DNA of 64,000 nucleotides from Athripsodes cinereus (GCA_947579605.1 OX388328.1:11077684-11141683); one strand, 5' to 3'. Shown: positions 1-12,443, counted from the first letter of the stretch. Translations and numbers: made by a program. Notes: a model not told the origin generated them from the sequence alone.

Positions 1-150
1 AACGTCAAAAATTTTGGATTTTATTTTTGGAAATTCTCCATAATATAGATATTAAAAAAAAATTTACTGACATATTTGTGTTTTCCGACCTCAAATTTAA
101 TTAATTCGATCATTTTTATTAAAATCCCCCACAACTGCAAGTGGCCCATT
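1..150. repeat. Dispersed repeat, inverted partner at 22545-22697
   Basis: The first 150 bases are the near reverse complement of 22545-22697. Shared words include AAAATTTTGGATTTTA and AATTTGAGGTCGGAAAA (in one orientation or the other). It is probably one end of an old interspersed element. Confidence 0.8.
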
Positions 151-186
151 ATGGAATTCTACTACCTAAACACCGACACAGCGAAT
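150..186 (-). repeat. Dispersed short repeat (CACTGTGTCGGTGTTTAGGT family)
   Basis: Its reverse complement reappears on the plus strand at 20497-20532 and 38778-38815 with the shared core GTGTCGGTGTTTAGGTAG followed by AATTCCAT. It is a fragment of an interspersed repeat. Confidence 0.75.
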
Positions 187-474
187 AATATATTCACTTG
201 TTGATAATATCGAATTATTGGCCTTTTATTGTAGTTATTGAAATGATACATAATAATATATTGTCATATATAAATAATCAGAGTTAATAAAGGTCTCAAA
301 TACCTAGTGTTACAAAGGGGACATCAAACAATAACAATTACTTACCTATAAACTTATAACATCATAATAATATAATCCAATAACACATAATATGTCTCGA
401 CTTAAACAATGATACATGAATGCAAGTAAATACATTATACTGCAGAAACATCTGGAAAGAAATGTTGTGACTAA

Positions 475-1012
475 TGGGGTGTTCACATTTGGCGAATATC
501 GCCAGCCGAATTTCAAAATATAACGCCAGGCGAAAAAACAAAATTCGCCGTACGCCCATTGATCGTCACACCTGTTCACACAAGTCCACCGATATAGAAA
601 CGATCTGTCAGATGCGCTTTGATTTTGACACTGTTTTCAAAATGGCGTCGAGATGGAGATCGCGAAGTGTTTATTTTTAGTCGAAAATGTTATAGTAGAG
701 GTTATAAGGCGCCTTTTAATTAAGGAAACAAACGCCACAAACCAACAAAAAAGATAACAGCTGTCACGAAGCGGGAAACATTATAAAATTTATAGGTTAT
801 AAAGCTTTTACCATAGACACAAACGCCGCGCATATCTGCGCATGTGCAAATCGTTTGATCGCCCGAGAAAGTTGGAAGGTGGTCAACTCGAGACGATATC
901 GTTTCTACTGGTTTTTATCGTTTCAGACTAGCTGTCATTTTGTTCACACGGTTCAAATGGCTGACGATATTTTGGTGCCCTAGCGATATTCGCCAAAGTG
1001 AGAACACCACAT
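475..1012. mobile_element. MITE with about 30-bp terminal inverted repeats
   Basis: The left end TGGGGTGTTCACATTTGGCG (continuing AATATCGC) is mirrored by the right end GCGATATTCGCCAAAGTGAG (then AACACCACA). The interior of about 540 bp is non-coding. The superfamily is not assigned. Confidence 0.8.
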
Positions 1013-1132
1013 TAGGTATCTCTACGTGAATTCATCTGATGCAACGTTTTGTGTTTGTCGTTCGAATGTTGGATCAAAATTTACGTGGTACTCGAAGTAG
1101 ATGCTAAGACAACATGTTTTGTACTATTAGAC

Positions 1133-1290
1133 TACGAGTTCGTCAGTAGTCTGGAGGTAGAGGCTCAACCTCATGCGCAAGAAGTGTGCGGATCGATTTC
1201 AGCTACAACTGGCGAACTTCCCTTTCACGACATATGCTTTTAGCTTACTGTGAAAGATGTATAAAGTTGTATTTGGGTTTTTAACAAAAA
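1133..1290 (+). mobile_element. tRNA-derived SINE, decayed copy
   Basis: It is homologous to the copy at 14033 (AGTTCGTCAGTAGTCTGGAG, then a CTTTTAGCTTACTGTGAAAG body). The B box is mutated. The 3' part TTGTATTTGGGTTT is retained. Confidence 0.8.
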
Positions 1291-1362
1291 CCTAGATAGA
1301 CATTATAAAAAAAAGAAAAATCTTTAATTTAGCTATGAGGTATTATCCTAAATTTCACGGAG

Positions 1363-1531
1363 AGGACGATTTGCGTATTTATTAGATATATGAAGTTTTC
1401 CTCTGGCTACCCTACTTATAGGGATATGATGGTATAAATGATTGTATGTTCAAAGTTTTCTAAGAAAGTAAACATTTTATAATTTTTCGTTTGGTATTCC
1501 TCAAGGATTAAACTTTGGGCCACATTATTTA
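1363..1531 (+). pseudogene. Decayed non-LTR retrotransposon fragment with GIPQG motif
   Basis: At 1493-1531 the plus strand reads GIPQGLNFGPHYL, matching the reverse-transcriptase motif GVPQGS.LGP.LF of Jockey/CR1-type LINEs. The preceding bases (GAGGACGATTTGCGTATTTA) belong to a family also seen at 34940, 35580, 51228 and 52998. No flanking frame survives. Confidence 0.6.
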
Positions 1532-1539
1532 TGTACCAA

Positions 1540-2520
1540 CAAGTAAAAACGCTTCTAATTTAATAACACCATTATAACTAATAACATCTACAATTCAGCT
1601 ATGAGGTATGCCACCCATCTTGTATGTCACGTAATTTTGCAATGTTATTTGAAAAATTCATTAACTTATAAAGTTTTACGAATATTATTTGTTTCTAAAC
1701 TTGATATCATTGTCTGTAACGACAATTATTTGCATAGTCTATCTAAGGAATATTTAGATAATAGTGTATTTTAAAACATCGATACTTCTAATCAATATTT
1801 ACCTATGATTGTTCACCGAGTAAAAATAAATGAGTAATTTCTTCAGATAAATAATTATGTACAATTTTATTTAAATTTATGAATAAACATTTTCATAAGA
1901 GTAAATAAAAAATATGGAGACAATTCGTCATAGGAAACAATTCTAAGGGTCGAAATTTCAACGACCTATGTGAATCATTGGTACAAATGTCTTAAAGGTA
2001 TTTTGATATCCGTAAAGTTTCATTCACGATCTTCTATTCAACATAGGTAACTTGTAGTTTGAAATTATTGGTCTATAATGTTTATGATTTAAATAAGTTA
2101 GTTTCTTTTCATAGTTTAAGAAAAATGTTGCTATCATTTACTCGTATAATTTGGTTTATTTTATAATTAAGAAATGTATGTTTCGTTTTGCTCAGACTTT
2201 TTTTAATGTAAATTAATAAAGGTCATTGAAAGGAGCTTCGTCGAAAATGCATTTGAAATGTGGAAATGACCGTGGGTGATGACCATGCGAACCAACGAAT
2301 CGATCATAGCTGATCTGAATGTCCAAGATCGCAAATCCACCATATGCTTAAGATGCATCCTGCAGTACTTAGGAGTCTTAGGACACCCATGAAAAGAAAG
2401 CCAGATAATCTGGAAAAACTCTTTGTGGGACGTGTCGAGGGAAGAAGATCTCGTGATCGTGCACCAACTAGCTTCTATATATCCAGAAAACAATCGGATC
2501 TTCTGTTCTATTCGCATATG
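1540..2520. other. No gene seen
   Basis: AT-rich sequence with no supported exon. Bases 1594-1616 are an inverted match to the TGGGTGGCAAAACTCATCGC repeat near 10005. Confidence 0.5.
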
Positions 2521-2522
2521 GC

Positions 2523-2741
2523 TCTGCCGGGTTACTCTTGACAAAACTAAACACGATCTTAATCTAGTCTTGATCTTGATCATACGACGCACGAAGGGAC
2601 TATGGTAAAAAAACACCGCGCTACCGCTAACGCGCGATCGATATGCGTGTATTTTTGGCCAATAGTCACTTCGTGCGTCGTATGATCAAGATCAAGACTA
2701 GATTAAGATCGTGTTTAGTTTTGTCAAGAGTAGCCCTGCAG
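2523..2741. mobile_element. Palindromic MITE family P, intact copy 1
   Basis: The ends are CTGCCGGGTTACTCTTGAC and GTCAAGAGTAGCCCTGCAG. The whole element is a near palindrome of about 219 bp, with arms containing GATCTTAATCTAGTCTTGAT and a centre CTACCGCTAACGCGCGATCG. Other copies lie at 13190, 14555, 23309 and 25123. Confidence 0.85.
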
Positions 2742-5700
2742 GGCAGACACATGTGGAGAAAGGTCACTAAGAGGGTTTACAGGAGCTACCATCTTCATAC
2801 ACGAGGAAAAATACGAGAGAGTGTGAGAGAGGGATTTCGCTGTGGATAAAATATTAATATTTATGCACTTTCGCTTTTGACGAATAGTGCTTTAGCGGGG
2901 TGGGAATTTGGATTAAAATGATCCTCAGTCGATTAAATGGAATCTGGTATAACTGAAATGGCTTTGAAATAAATTAAAGTAGGAATGACTTCTCTACTAA
3001 AAATGTTGGACCCGCTTGTGCCATTATATAACTATGTAGGGATAACTTTTGTGCCAATACACTGAATAAATACAGCTTATTGTTCTTTATACCGTCACGA
3101 ATTATCAAAAAGTCAAGCTTTTCTTCGTCATTTTAACATATAAACTGTGTTGCTAAGTCAGTATGGTACAAAAAACATTTATCTGAACATTAATGCACTT
3201 ATCAGCTTAAAACATGTTCAAAATTTTAAACAAATATGCAACAATAACTTGAAAATAAACACGATAAATTAAAATATACCTATAAGAAGCTATCAGCGAA
3301 CAAATTGTCCTCATGGTTACAAAGAAAATAAATTGGTTCTAACTAATATAATAATTAAATAACATAATTTGATAGTATTTTTAAGTGAATTCGTAATAAA
3401 AATTGTTGAATCTGGGGTCATCTTAAATGGAAAACAAAAAGTTTTATCAGTGAATTAATATAAATAATATGTTTTATAACCAGAGCCGATTCGTTTTAAT
3501 AAGCGAACGATGACCTAGGGTGTCAAGAATCTATCTCTTATTACAAAGACTTTGGAAGTAGCGATTTATATATGGGATCTCAGGAGGAAGAAGCTATGGC
3601 GCAATGGGCTCGTACTAGGACAAGGAGAAGATGTACCTATGTATGTTTTTAGAAGGTGCTGTCAAAAAGTTAAAATTAATTAAGTTCTATAAATTAATTG
3701 ATCTATAATTCTACACTATTAGGATTTTTTCTATAACTGTTGTATTCACAAAGGACTATGTAAGCACTGCATTGTAATAAACCAACATATTATAAAGGTT
3801 GTCCCATACGTGTCATAAAAAGACTTTCAAAATAGGTGGCAGTACCTATATCTTGTCAAGTTGTAAACATTGTTGATACCTGAGAGATTATTAGCGAATA
3901 CATGTCATTTACGCCATTTGTAGGACCATCATTACCATCACACCTCTTCACTTTCGGGGTAGGTGAAAAGTATCAAGCACAACTTATTCCTTTTTTGCAC
4001 GAGATTTTAACTTCTATTTCATTCAGACAGTTCCTCATGCGTGCTCTCCTAACTAGGGAACCGACATTTTTTTTAATCCTCTCCAAAATCATTAAAATTA
4101 TTCAACATATTATTTCTGAAATTCCACTCCACCTGTCACTGAAAAACTGTTGAGAGAATATTTCAAATGTTCCCTAATATTTCTATAAGCTTGTAGAAAA
4201 CAATTTTAGGATTCAAGATATTAAAATAATGCACTATTGGTGGTCAGTTCAATTGCTTATTAAAAAAAGTGAAATTTCTCGAGTCGACACTGATAAAACG
4301 TAATTTAAATTAGAAATAAAACATTCAAATACATTTAGTAACAAAAATAATTAACAGTCAATACATAATTATAATGGAAATTTCTGATAAAGGATTTGTC
4401 GTCTTTATCTCAGACACTAGCGATAACCTCATACATTTCGTATGATTTATCAATGCTTTAATTGTATTCACCTCAAACATTTGTGTTAAACTTGAATTCA
4501 CCGATTGAATGTTAAATTTTGACGAATGTTTTCGATATTGGACAACATGATCAAGAAAAAAATCGAGAAATTTCGATGACACCTTTGACAGTGTATGGAG
4601 AAGTCCAGCTTAAAATTTCTCAGGAATTTTAAGAATTCTAATGAAGATAGGTATATTTATGCCGAAGCAGACTACAGAGCAAGGCACAGTGATGAAGCAG
4701 GGAAAGATGGCGATGAGGGATTTGTAATGGTCAGGACATAATGACCCTCAGTTATAAAGAAATTCAGAGAGAGATGTATCACCAATTATTTCAATGGTTT
4801 TATCATTCTATGATTGATAAGTATGATAATTAAGAAAATTCTTGTGCGATAAGCTCACTCTTTGCACATTTTTTGATATAGCCAATTTTGCATTTATTAA
4901 TGAATCTTAAATATTTAAATTTATTCGTAAGATAACAAAGTTTAATAAAATGACAATTAATCAATTCATCGTCTCTATCTACCCCTGGGGTAAAACAATA
5001 ATAGGTAAATATTACAAACAATAATTATGATTATTTCTTTTATGCATTTTCTCGAGATAAAATAATATTCATACCAGCCCATTATGCAAATGTAGACAGG
5101 ATAATTATTACATCCAATGAGTATACTGGCTACCCCGTTTGTAATTATGCTGTGATGGCATAGATAGATAGATGTATCTCATCGCTGATTGATTGGTTAG
5201 AGGATCTTTTTTTAATATCTATGTTTTTTAAATCTCAAGACAAAATTTTGTTTGTATCATTTGTAACTTGTACTTAAGCACATGCATCCTGATATCTTGT
5301 TATACCGCTATTAACAAACCCTTATCATCACTTATCAAAAATTTAAAAGATCCCTTTATCAATTACACTTATAAGGTCCAAACGTGACTAAAGACTAAAT
5401 ACATTATTGGCAGGATGTTTCTCGATGAATATGTCGTCATCATAAATTTATTCATAATTATTAGTATGTATTATTAATATTGAAAAAAATACACAATTTT
5501 CTCCTAAAACAATTACAGTTTTCGGCTAATGCGACTTCAGTAAAAGATAAATACACATATATGCAGAAACAAACAGACTAATAATTAACAAATACACGCT
5601 CTAAAATAAATTTTGAAATAAACATGTGGTGGCAAAATGAAATAGGTAATAAAATTAAATTGTTCGGGTTCTGGGACAGTGCCTTGGGGGACACCATATT

Positions 5701-6139
5701 TTTTTCAAAACACAGTATGTACTCTTTTGTTCAGACAATTTGTCTGCGTCTTTAATACAAAAGTAACACTTTTTACAGTTTGAAATTTAAGGTGATAAGT
5801 AAGCAATAATAAGTAGAAAAAAATAATGCAATGACTATGAAAAAAAATGATCAAACTCAAGATTCAATTAAGGTTCAATTCTTGCACATATTTTGGAATA
5901 TGAATTTTGAGACTTTTGTAAAAAAATATTTCAATAAAATAATCAATAATGAAATTTCACTTAAGACCGTCGGTCAGTTTGTTAATTACCAAAACACATA
6001 GTTCGAGATAATTCAAATAATTATACAGTGTAGGTAAGTATGTACATTTAGCTTTCATTTAAATTAATCAAAATGCTCTTTCACCATAAACCGTCGGTCG
6101 TTAATGAAAATATAAAAAAAAACATAAATATCGACTCAC
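2742..6139. other. Intergenic or intronic AT-rich stretch, little recognised
   Basis: If the signal-peptide gene continues leftward, this is its first intron. Only small repeat fragments are visible, for example 3500-3640, which shares words with 11600-11690. A GC-richer patch at 4648-4740 reads YAEADYRARHSDEAGKDGDE on the plus strand and may be a transposon relic. No splice-supported exon was found. Confidence 0.4.
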
Positions 6140-6206
6140 CTGCTTTAGCATGAGCAATCAGAAATATTGCTATGAAGAACGTGGCAATCCTTGTTTGAGA
6201 CCCCAT
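6140..6206 (-). CDS. First exon of a secreted-protein gene: signal peptide
   Basis: An ATG at 6204-6206 with a good context (A at -3, G at +4) opens 22 codons, MGSQTRIATFFIAIFLIAHA then KA. A consensus donor GCAG|GTGAGT follows, leaving phase 1. The peptide is a textbook signal sequence: a basic n-region (Arg), a 12-residue hydrophobic core and a small-residue cleavage zone (AHAKA). A TATA box and initiator lie upstream. The mature part is not recognised; the following exons must lie at lower coordinates, probably outside the window. The product is therefore a secreted or membrane protein of unknown kind. Confidence 0.75.
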
Positions 6207-6326
6207 GATGGAGCCGTTTTGTGATGAAATGTGGGTAGTCCTTGTGTTTCTGGTTAACTGTGATGGTGTCCAACTAGTCTATGGTGTTGCGCGTACGCGA
6301 GAGACGAGATTCGCGCGTAACCAGGA

Positions 6327-6366
6327 CTTAGTGAGCTACATGGAACAGATACGATCATATTTATAA
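6327..6366 (-). promoter_or_regulatory. TATA box and initiator for signal-peptide gene
   Basis: On the minus strand TATAAATA occupies 6358-6365. About 33 nt downstream an initiator-like CTCACTAAG places the likely start site at about 6332. The 5'UTR would be about 125 nt and holds a GC-rich CGCGTACGCGC stretch. Confidence 0.65.
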
Positions 6367-6479
6367 GGTCAAGCGGAAGCGAGGGGTGGGGTGCGGTATG
6401 TCTAAGTATCTATAGAATGTGTTAACCAAAATTTATTTCAATGAATATTTCTTTCACTACTACTAAATTATACACTCAC

Positions 6480-7430
6480 GCTGTAGTCCAAGTGAGAAAA
6501 GTGGCAAACCTCATCGCTGAATTTCAGATGTAGAAACAAGATCCGGTTCTACATTTAGACTCCCACGGTGTACCAAAAATTACCTACTGTCAAAACTCGT
6601 ACATTAAATAATAACACTTTATATTATGAGTTAACGAAAAATTTGGAAACTTGATATTTTGTAATGTGAATTGCCTAGGTACCTAACTGTTTGTTTGCAT
6701 AAAGCGAAATAAAATAAAAATTATGAAAATAAAATATATTTACTTTCTGAACACCAGCATTTTACAGAACACTTTATAACTTAAAAATACACGATCGAAT
6801 TCACATTCGCTTGAATTGAAATGAAAACGTTTCGAAAATATTCAAAGATCTGTTTATCCCATCATGGCAACTTTCACAAGTCGTCTTCTCTGTGCCAATA
6901 AAAAGTCAAGACAAATTCCAAAACAAAAAAGTGCTCTAAAAAAAGTCTGTTGAGTTTTAAGTGTTTAGGTACCTACGAAACATTTTCAATTTCACAACAC
7001 TACATCATTTGTGGGATATGCTGTGATGGTGCAATTAGAGGTTTTTAATCTTAGACAACAAAGGATCACAAACCCCATGTCGATAGGTTTTCATAAGTTG
7101 CATTTTTATTGCACATATAGACCATTAAAGGATGACGTCACAGAAAAATCATTGAGGGGCATCAGGCATCCCAACACAACAGACGATTACGGTGTAATAT
7201 TAGGTGGAACGCCTAAAGAATACCTAATAATCAAAAAAACTGTCAGTGTCGATTTTGTTATTATTTTGTCGTCTGACTTTCTTTTTTTTCTCTTATGGCA
7301 TAACATCCTACAAGGATGATTTGCGCAATCTGACTGTTTGCCCCCCAAGCAAAAGCAAATCCATAGACAAGACCACGTGACCTTTAATGGTCTATTGAGA
7401 AGAAAGTTTTTAAAGTGGACATGTGTACAG
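6480..7430. repeat. Fragments of interspersed repeats
   Basis: Short matches include GGCAAACCTCATCGCTGAAT (6508), shared with 10010-10035, and CATTTGTGGGATATGCTGTG (7004), shared with 34999-35030. No gene was supported. Confidence 0.4.
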
Positions 7431-7439
7431 CATCTAGAA

Positions 7440-7884
7440 CAAGGGTGGCCAACCCGCGGCCCGCGGGGTGCCTGTTTGTGGCCCGCGAAGCATATGGACA
7501 CTTTTTCTAATAAGTCGGTACAAGTATCCGAAGAAAGTTATTCGGAGAAAATACTCTTAAAGAAAACCAAGGAGTATGCAAAACATTTTTTATTTATTTA
7601 TTTACGGCTAATTAGCCTTTACACAATATTTTTTTACATAGGTACAATATCATAACAAAACATAGGTACCAAACACAAAATTAATAAATCAATATAACAA
7701 ACATACATAAAAAACATGGGTAGGTATATTTCAAATTTCTATACCATTTTGAAAATTTGGCGACGGGGAGGGGCATAAATTTTAAGGTGAAGTAAAATTA
7801 TTATATGGATTATATTGTTGTGGCCCGGTAGGAAATCTCATTTCTAAAATTTGGCCCGGCTGCTGAAAAGGTTGGCCACCCATG
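7440..7884. mobile_element. hAT-type MITE (AAGGGTGGCCAACC ends)
   Basis: The left end CAAGGGTGGCCAACCCGCGG and right end GGTTGGCCACCCATG form an inverted repeat typical of hAT elements, with repeated GGCCCG words inside. No clean 8-bp target duplication is visible, so the ends may have drifted. Confidence 0.7.
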
Positions 7885-8229
7885 ATACACACATTATCTG
7901 AAATTCAAACTTTCTGTATTGTTAATAATGTCTGATAGTATTGTGTCATTTACAGTTTTTTGGTTTATTTGTTGTGGCATGGTAATAGAAAGGTACTGTC
8001 TGATGTATCTCTTCTAAGAGAATGCATGCTGCCCATTAAATGTCACTTAGATTATACAAAAATATTGTGTACCTACACTAAAAATGTAGAATTTCCTACA
8101 TACCTATTTTGTAAAAATGTGATATTATTTTTCTTTTATAGTTGGTTAGGAAATTGATTAATAATAAAAGAAAAATATAAAAAAAATGTGCATAATGCTT
8201 TTCTATATACTTAATAATATATTTATCTT

Positions 8230-8530
8230 TGATTTCTTCGTCCCGGATGCTGCTCCTTCCCGACCGAGGAGTTACCAAAAAGTCATATTCAAATATCCGA
8301 TGGGCTTACCTTAGAAAGCCAGTCAGATTTAATATGACCACATATTTTCATGAAAGCCTTCGGCGTTGCAAGTCTTGTAATTGAAGGCGACATTCTACTT
8401 TAAACAAATCTTGCCCACATTGGAGGCGCCAAAGTGAGCAGCCTGAGGGTCTGGCCGGCCAAAAGCCTCCAAACAATACCATAACCTTCACTTGTGGAAT
8501 CTTTTGATTACATTCCTTCGATATCCTTCT
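8230..8530 (+). repeat. Interspersed repeat shared with 21118-21290
   Basis: Shared blocks include GGTCTGGCCGGCCAAAAGCC versus GGACCGACCGGCTAAAACCG and GTGGAATCTTTTGATTACA versus GTGGGAATCTTTTAAGCTAC. The nature of the element is not determined. Confidence 0.6.
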
Positions 8531-8539
8531 AGCCGAGCG

Positions 8540-9105
8540 AAGTATAATATAAATATACTAAAATTACAAAAAATTGCGATTTCTAGAATAAAAAAGACAT
8601 TTTTACTAAATTGTTGAGTTATAGAACTCGACAGTCGATGTAATTAGTTAGTTCTTTTTTTCTCCATCCCGTTGATGTTAAGTCCATTACATATGTAATA
8701 TATATCAATTTTTGACCCCTCTCATAAAATCTAAACAATGTAGACACACATTATACATAATAATATGTATAATATATTAATAACATATAAGGATATACAT
8801 ATTATGTACCTACCACCGGTAATATTAAAAATACACCTACTGTCAGCTCTCATTAATCTATCGCTAGATATAGGCCAAGATTTCTTCAAGTCTTCTATTT
8901 ATTGATAATAATAATAGGTAGGTAATAAAAATCTTTAAAGCACAACAAAAACAAATACTCGTATTATAGAATTTTAACCAGACAAATAAATTTATGTAAT
9001 GGGCGAGTTTATCGCAAAAGCCATATATATCTTCCAACAAAAAATAAACAAAACAACCATTAAACAAAAAATAAAATAAAAATAATAAATAAATAAAGTA
9101 AATGG
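8540..9105. other. No gene seen
   Basis: AT-rich sequence with TA-rich stretches at 8750-8830. No supported exon or recognised element. Confidence 0.5.
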
Positions 9106-9107
9106 AA

Positions 9108-9245
9108 GTGGTTAGATGGAAGAAATCACTTTATAGTGATAATCTCGCCACTGCACATCGTCCTGTTTTTTTTAAATTTTAAATTTTTTTTTAACACTGT
9201 TATAATATAATGATGATGTGCAAAAAGAATAAATAAATAAATACA
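9108..9245 (+). mobile_element. LINE 3' end with stem-loop
   Basis: The sequence GGTTAGATGGAAGAAATCAC then TTTATAGTGATAATCTCGCC holds a small ATCACTTTATAGTGAT hairpin. It ends in AAATAAATAAATA. The same tail recurs at 12257 (+), 21010 (+), 37480 (+) and 39254-39345 (-). Confidence 0.65.
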
Positions 9246-9481
9246 TAATTAAAAATATATACTTACAAATAGATACTAAAACAAATATACCTAAGTACAT
9301 ATAAAAAAAACTACTTAAATATGAACACAATAGGATACGCGACACGACATACTCGTAGATTATGGGATACGGGGATGGGATAAAGTGGTAGGAATGGGGC
9401 AGGACTGCTCATTGTGTATGAATACACAAAAAAATAAATGTAAACCATGGGGAACCTCTATACAAGTAATGAGACAGAAGA

Positions 9482-9615
9482 CTAGCAGCCATTAACTTCT
9501 TTCTTTAAGGTATAAAAAGAACCGTAAGAAGTACAAGTAAGGGTTTTTAGTGGAAACTGGTTCCACAACCTAGCACCATGAACTGAAGAAGATTGATCTT
9601 CCGCCTTCGTCACTA
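9482..9615 (-). pseudogene. LINE reverse transcriptase C-terminal relic
   Basis: On the minus strand SSSVHGARLWNQFPLKTLTC, then a GSFYTLKKEV stretch, matches the C-terminal 'WN.LP…S...FK..L' signature of Jockey-type ORF2 proteins. It shares the frame with the copy at 27420. Confidence 0.65.
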
Positions 9616-10349
9616 GGCGAACATAAATGTGAGAGTGAATTATAAAAAAGGTAGCATTCAAACGAGTAACAGAAAATTCAAATGATAGATTCACTGACAA
9701 GACAACAAATGCGATATATCCTATATATCATCACGGCATATCCCACAAGTGGGGCAGCCAGCAGACAATTAAGGGTTGTACCCTCCCTTTCTCGTGGATG
9801 TTTCAAGAATGGTATTTCCAATGTCATCCACACTCATCTTGCAAAAACTTTAATTTATATAAGAGGCTTCAGAGATTGCCTGAATATGGCTACCCCCTGA
9901 CAAAACCTCCCCACAGTTAATTGATAATGTTAGTAAACCAGCTGCATCTAATAAAAATGCAAGCTGTTCTTTCCATGTCAACAAACTAATTAAGACATCT
10001 AGGATGGGTGGCAAAACTCATCGCTGAATTCAAGATGTAGAATGTCTTTACTTTTTCGAACACCTGACTCTTACAGGACACCATAAAATTTATAGAAAAG
10101 AGTGAAAGATCAATTCTTTCCGGATGCTCCACATTATATTTATATGCTTTAATTATTGTGCATCTTATAGGATGTGCTTACGATATAATTTAACTAGAAT
10201 TTAATATTATGTTTACTATTTTTCTGACTATAATGCATTATAGTAATATATTATCACATAAATTATTATTTGTTATTTTAATATATTTACAAATGTTTTA
10301 TAATTACAATACTGCACTTTCAATTTACAAAACAAAAACAAATCAACAT

Positions 10350-10445
10350 CTGTGCGATAGCAGATATTTGTCATTTTATCGGCTGCAGCTATCAGCTGGT
10401 ATTCCCCAAGGGTCTACCTTTGGGCCACATTGTTTACGTGGGTAC
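10350..10445 (+). pseudogene. RT relic with AGIPQGSTFGP motif
   Basis: From 10395 the plus strand reads AGIPQGSTFGPHCL, the reverse-transcriptase GxPQGSxLGP motif. A few upstream residues are still in frame (YLSFYRLQLS). Downstream frames are lost. Confidence 0.65.
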
Positions 10446-10459
10446 AAATAATAATTATT

Positions 10460-10855
10460 ATTGTCGTTCGCCGGTATCATAGTAATTATCTACAACTTTT
10501 ATTTGTAGATTTCTAAAAAAATAATCTTTGGTTTGATTAGAATGAAATCAAGTTGCAACTTGAATATTCCAACTTTGCAGGATAGGCAGAGATAATTAAT
10601 TGCTAAAGGGGGTAGAATCTATAAGCACTCACTTACCTATAGATGTTTTTCGGGCTGCTAAGTTTCCCTGCGTTATCTATGAATTCGAATGATAAACAAG
10701 GAAATAAAGAAGAAACAGGCTATCTCTTACTTCGACTCATCACTTCAAAATATTTATCTGTTAAGTACAAATTATACCCGTACCCTATCTACATTAATAT
10801 TGATGTAAATTTTTCGCAACAATCAGTATTATAAACATAAAAAAAATTTTGAATT
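10460..10855. other. No gene seen
   Basis: Mixed AT-rich sequence without supported exon or recognised repeat. Confidence 0.4.
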
Positions 10856-10859
10856 CGTC

Positions 10860-10995
10860 ATAATAATTTATTGTTTTTTCTTTGTCACTGTTGTTGTTTA
10901 TATTAGTATAATTTGTATTCAAACATGTAAAAGGCTTGTGCCGTGTGTCTTTTAAAGAAATAAAAATAAAAAAATAAAATAAAAATAATAATGAG
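10860..10995 (+). mobile_element. LINE/SINE 3' tail
   Basis: The tail ACATGTAAAAGGCTTGTGCC then AAATAAAAATAAAAAAATAA resembles 17255-17300 (ATGTAAAAGGTTTTTGCCGT followed by poly-A). It is a shared retrotransposon 3' end. Confidence 0.55.
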
Positions 10996-11029
10996 TAGGT
11001 AATAATCCATTGGATTGGTCAGCAACGAG

Positions 11030-11420
11030 TTTGGATTTTCTTCTTCATTCCTCCCTATTCTCAGCCAGTCTTTTCAGCTTTACGTATGAGACACAGTTCA
11101 TGTCTCTCTTCAGTTGGTCTATATACGCATCTCTTGGTCGGCCTCTGCCATTTGTGCCCTCGGTCTTACCCTCCGCGATGGCGATGAGTAGTCCTGGGTG
11201 CCTAATGTTGTGGCCAATCCAGTTAGTTCGTTGTTGGCTGATTCTCTTAAGAAGTTGCCTTTTTTCACCTATCCTGGTTAACACTTCTTCGTTTTTGACG
11301 TGTTCCGACCAATGGATCTTCAGCATGCGTCTGTAGCACCACATCTCAAAGGTAGCCAACGCCGCCAACCGTCCGCTTTATCTTGCTGATGGTCCACGTC
11401 TCACAACCATAAAGCAGAAT
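11030..11420 (-). pseudogene. LINE ORF2 C-terminal tail (RTE/CR1-like)
   Basis: A 107-codon minus-strand frame (11045-11368) reads TFEMWCYRRMLKIHWSEHVK with a later GRGRPRDAYIDQLKRD. This is the standard tail of endonuclease/reverse-transcriptase proteins: WCYRRML..I.W...V.N..VL, IGH..R, GRGRPR. Its 5' continuation (11369-11410) is frameshifted. Confidence 0.8.
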
Positions 11421-11999
11421 ATTCCATACAAAGGCTTTAGTTAGGTTCTTCCTTACGCTTAAATCAATTCGTCATAATATTCTCATTATTCGTCATTATT
11501 GACTCTAGTTAATTTCAAAAATTTATATACAGTTTTGATAATTGCTAGTTAAATATTAATTTTCGATAATTGATTCACCAAATGATTAACTTCTTTAGAA
11601 ACAACGACCTAAGACAAGAATCTCTGGAGGATGCGACTAAATGCAATGGGCTTCCGACCCAGCTAGGACCAGGTGAAGAGGGATGAATGGCTGGACCACG
11701 TTCCGTAGCTAAATTCAATGAAATAAACCTAATAAAATAATAACACGTCTTCATAAAATATTGAGATAAAGTTCACAAAGAATAAACAATGTATCGGTGT
11801 AGCAATGAACCGTAAGGATTCATATATAAAAATAATTATTAATATCTATTGAAATTTTGTTGTGATAAGTCAATGTATTGACAATAAAACCATTATATTG
11901 TATTTTGTATTCAAGTGTGTCCAAGCAAAGATGAGCGACCTAGAGTAAACTGTACAATAACCAATGACCTATATAATACATAAATTAATCATTTAGACT

Positions 12000-12398
12000 T
12001 GAAATGAGAAAAGAAGAAGATATTTCAACAAATATAAATTCATTTTCTATTCATGGTGCTCGCTGTTGGAATAGTTTGCCTTCCAGAATAAGGTTCCTCC
12101 CCACTTTTCACACTTTCAAGTGGGCGGTCAAGGAGCGCTTAATCACTCAAAATATGGCATCAATGTTTCCTAGTCCCTTTTCCTACCTATTCTTCTCCTT
12201 TGTACCTTCTCTTTCCTTCCTTTAAGATTTTCTTTATGTGAAAGTTACGTGAAATTGGGTTAGTTGGAAGAAATCACGCCTCTGCGATAAACTCACCCTC
12301 TGTATATTGATTGTATGATTGTTTTGGTTTTAAATGTATTTTTGTGTGAATTTGCTTGTTATCAATGTACAGTAAAGAATAAATAAATAAATAATATA
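12000..12398 (+). pseudogene. LINE 3' end with RT C-terminal tail
   Basis: The frame 12004-12225 reads SIHGARCWNSLPSRIRFLPT then FHTFKWAVKERLI, the Jockey-like 'WNSLP..IR...F..FK..LK..L' tail. It is followed by the GGTTAGTTGGAAGAAATCAC 3' segment and an AATAAATAAATAAATAA end. Confidence 0.75.
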
Positions 12399-12443
12399 AA
12401 AAGTTAATAGGGAATCAGAAACTGAGTATAAAGTATAAAGTAT

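Noticed and set aside
2203..2616. 137-codon minus-strand open frame
   Set aside because: It overlaps the palindromic P MITE; the open frame reflects repeat sequence, not a gene.
4648..4740. Possible exon YAEADYRARHSDEAGKDGDE
   Set aside because: No acceptor or donor with consistent frame. It resembles a fragment of a transposon-encoded protein, so it is only mentioned within the spacer.
7187..7655. Overlapping 104- and 105-codon frames on both strands
   Set aside because: They run across the boundary of a GC-rich hAT-type MITE with no splice or start support.
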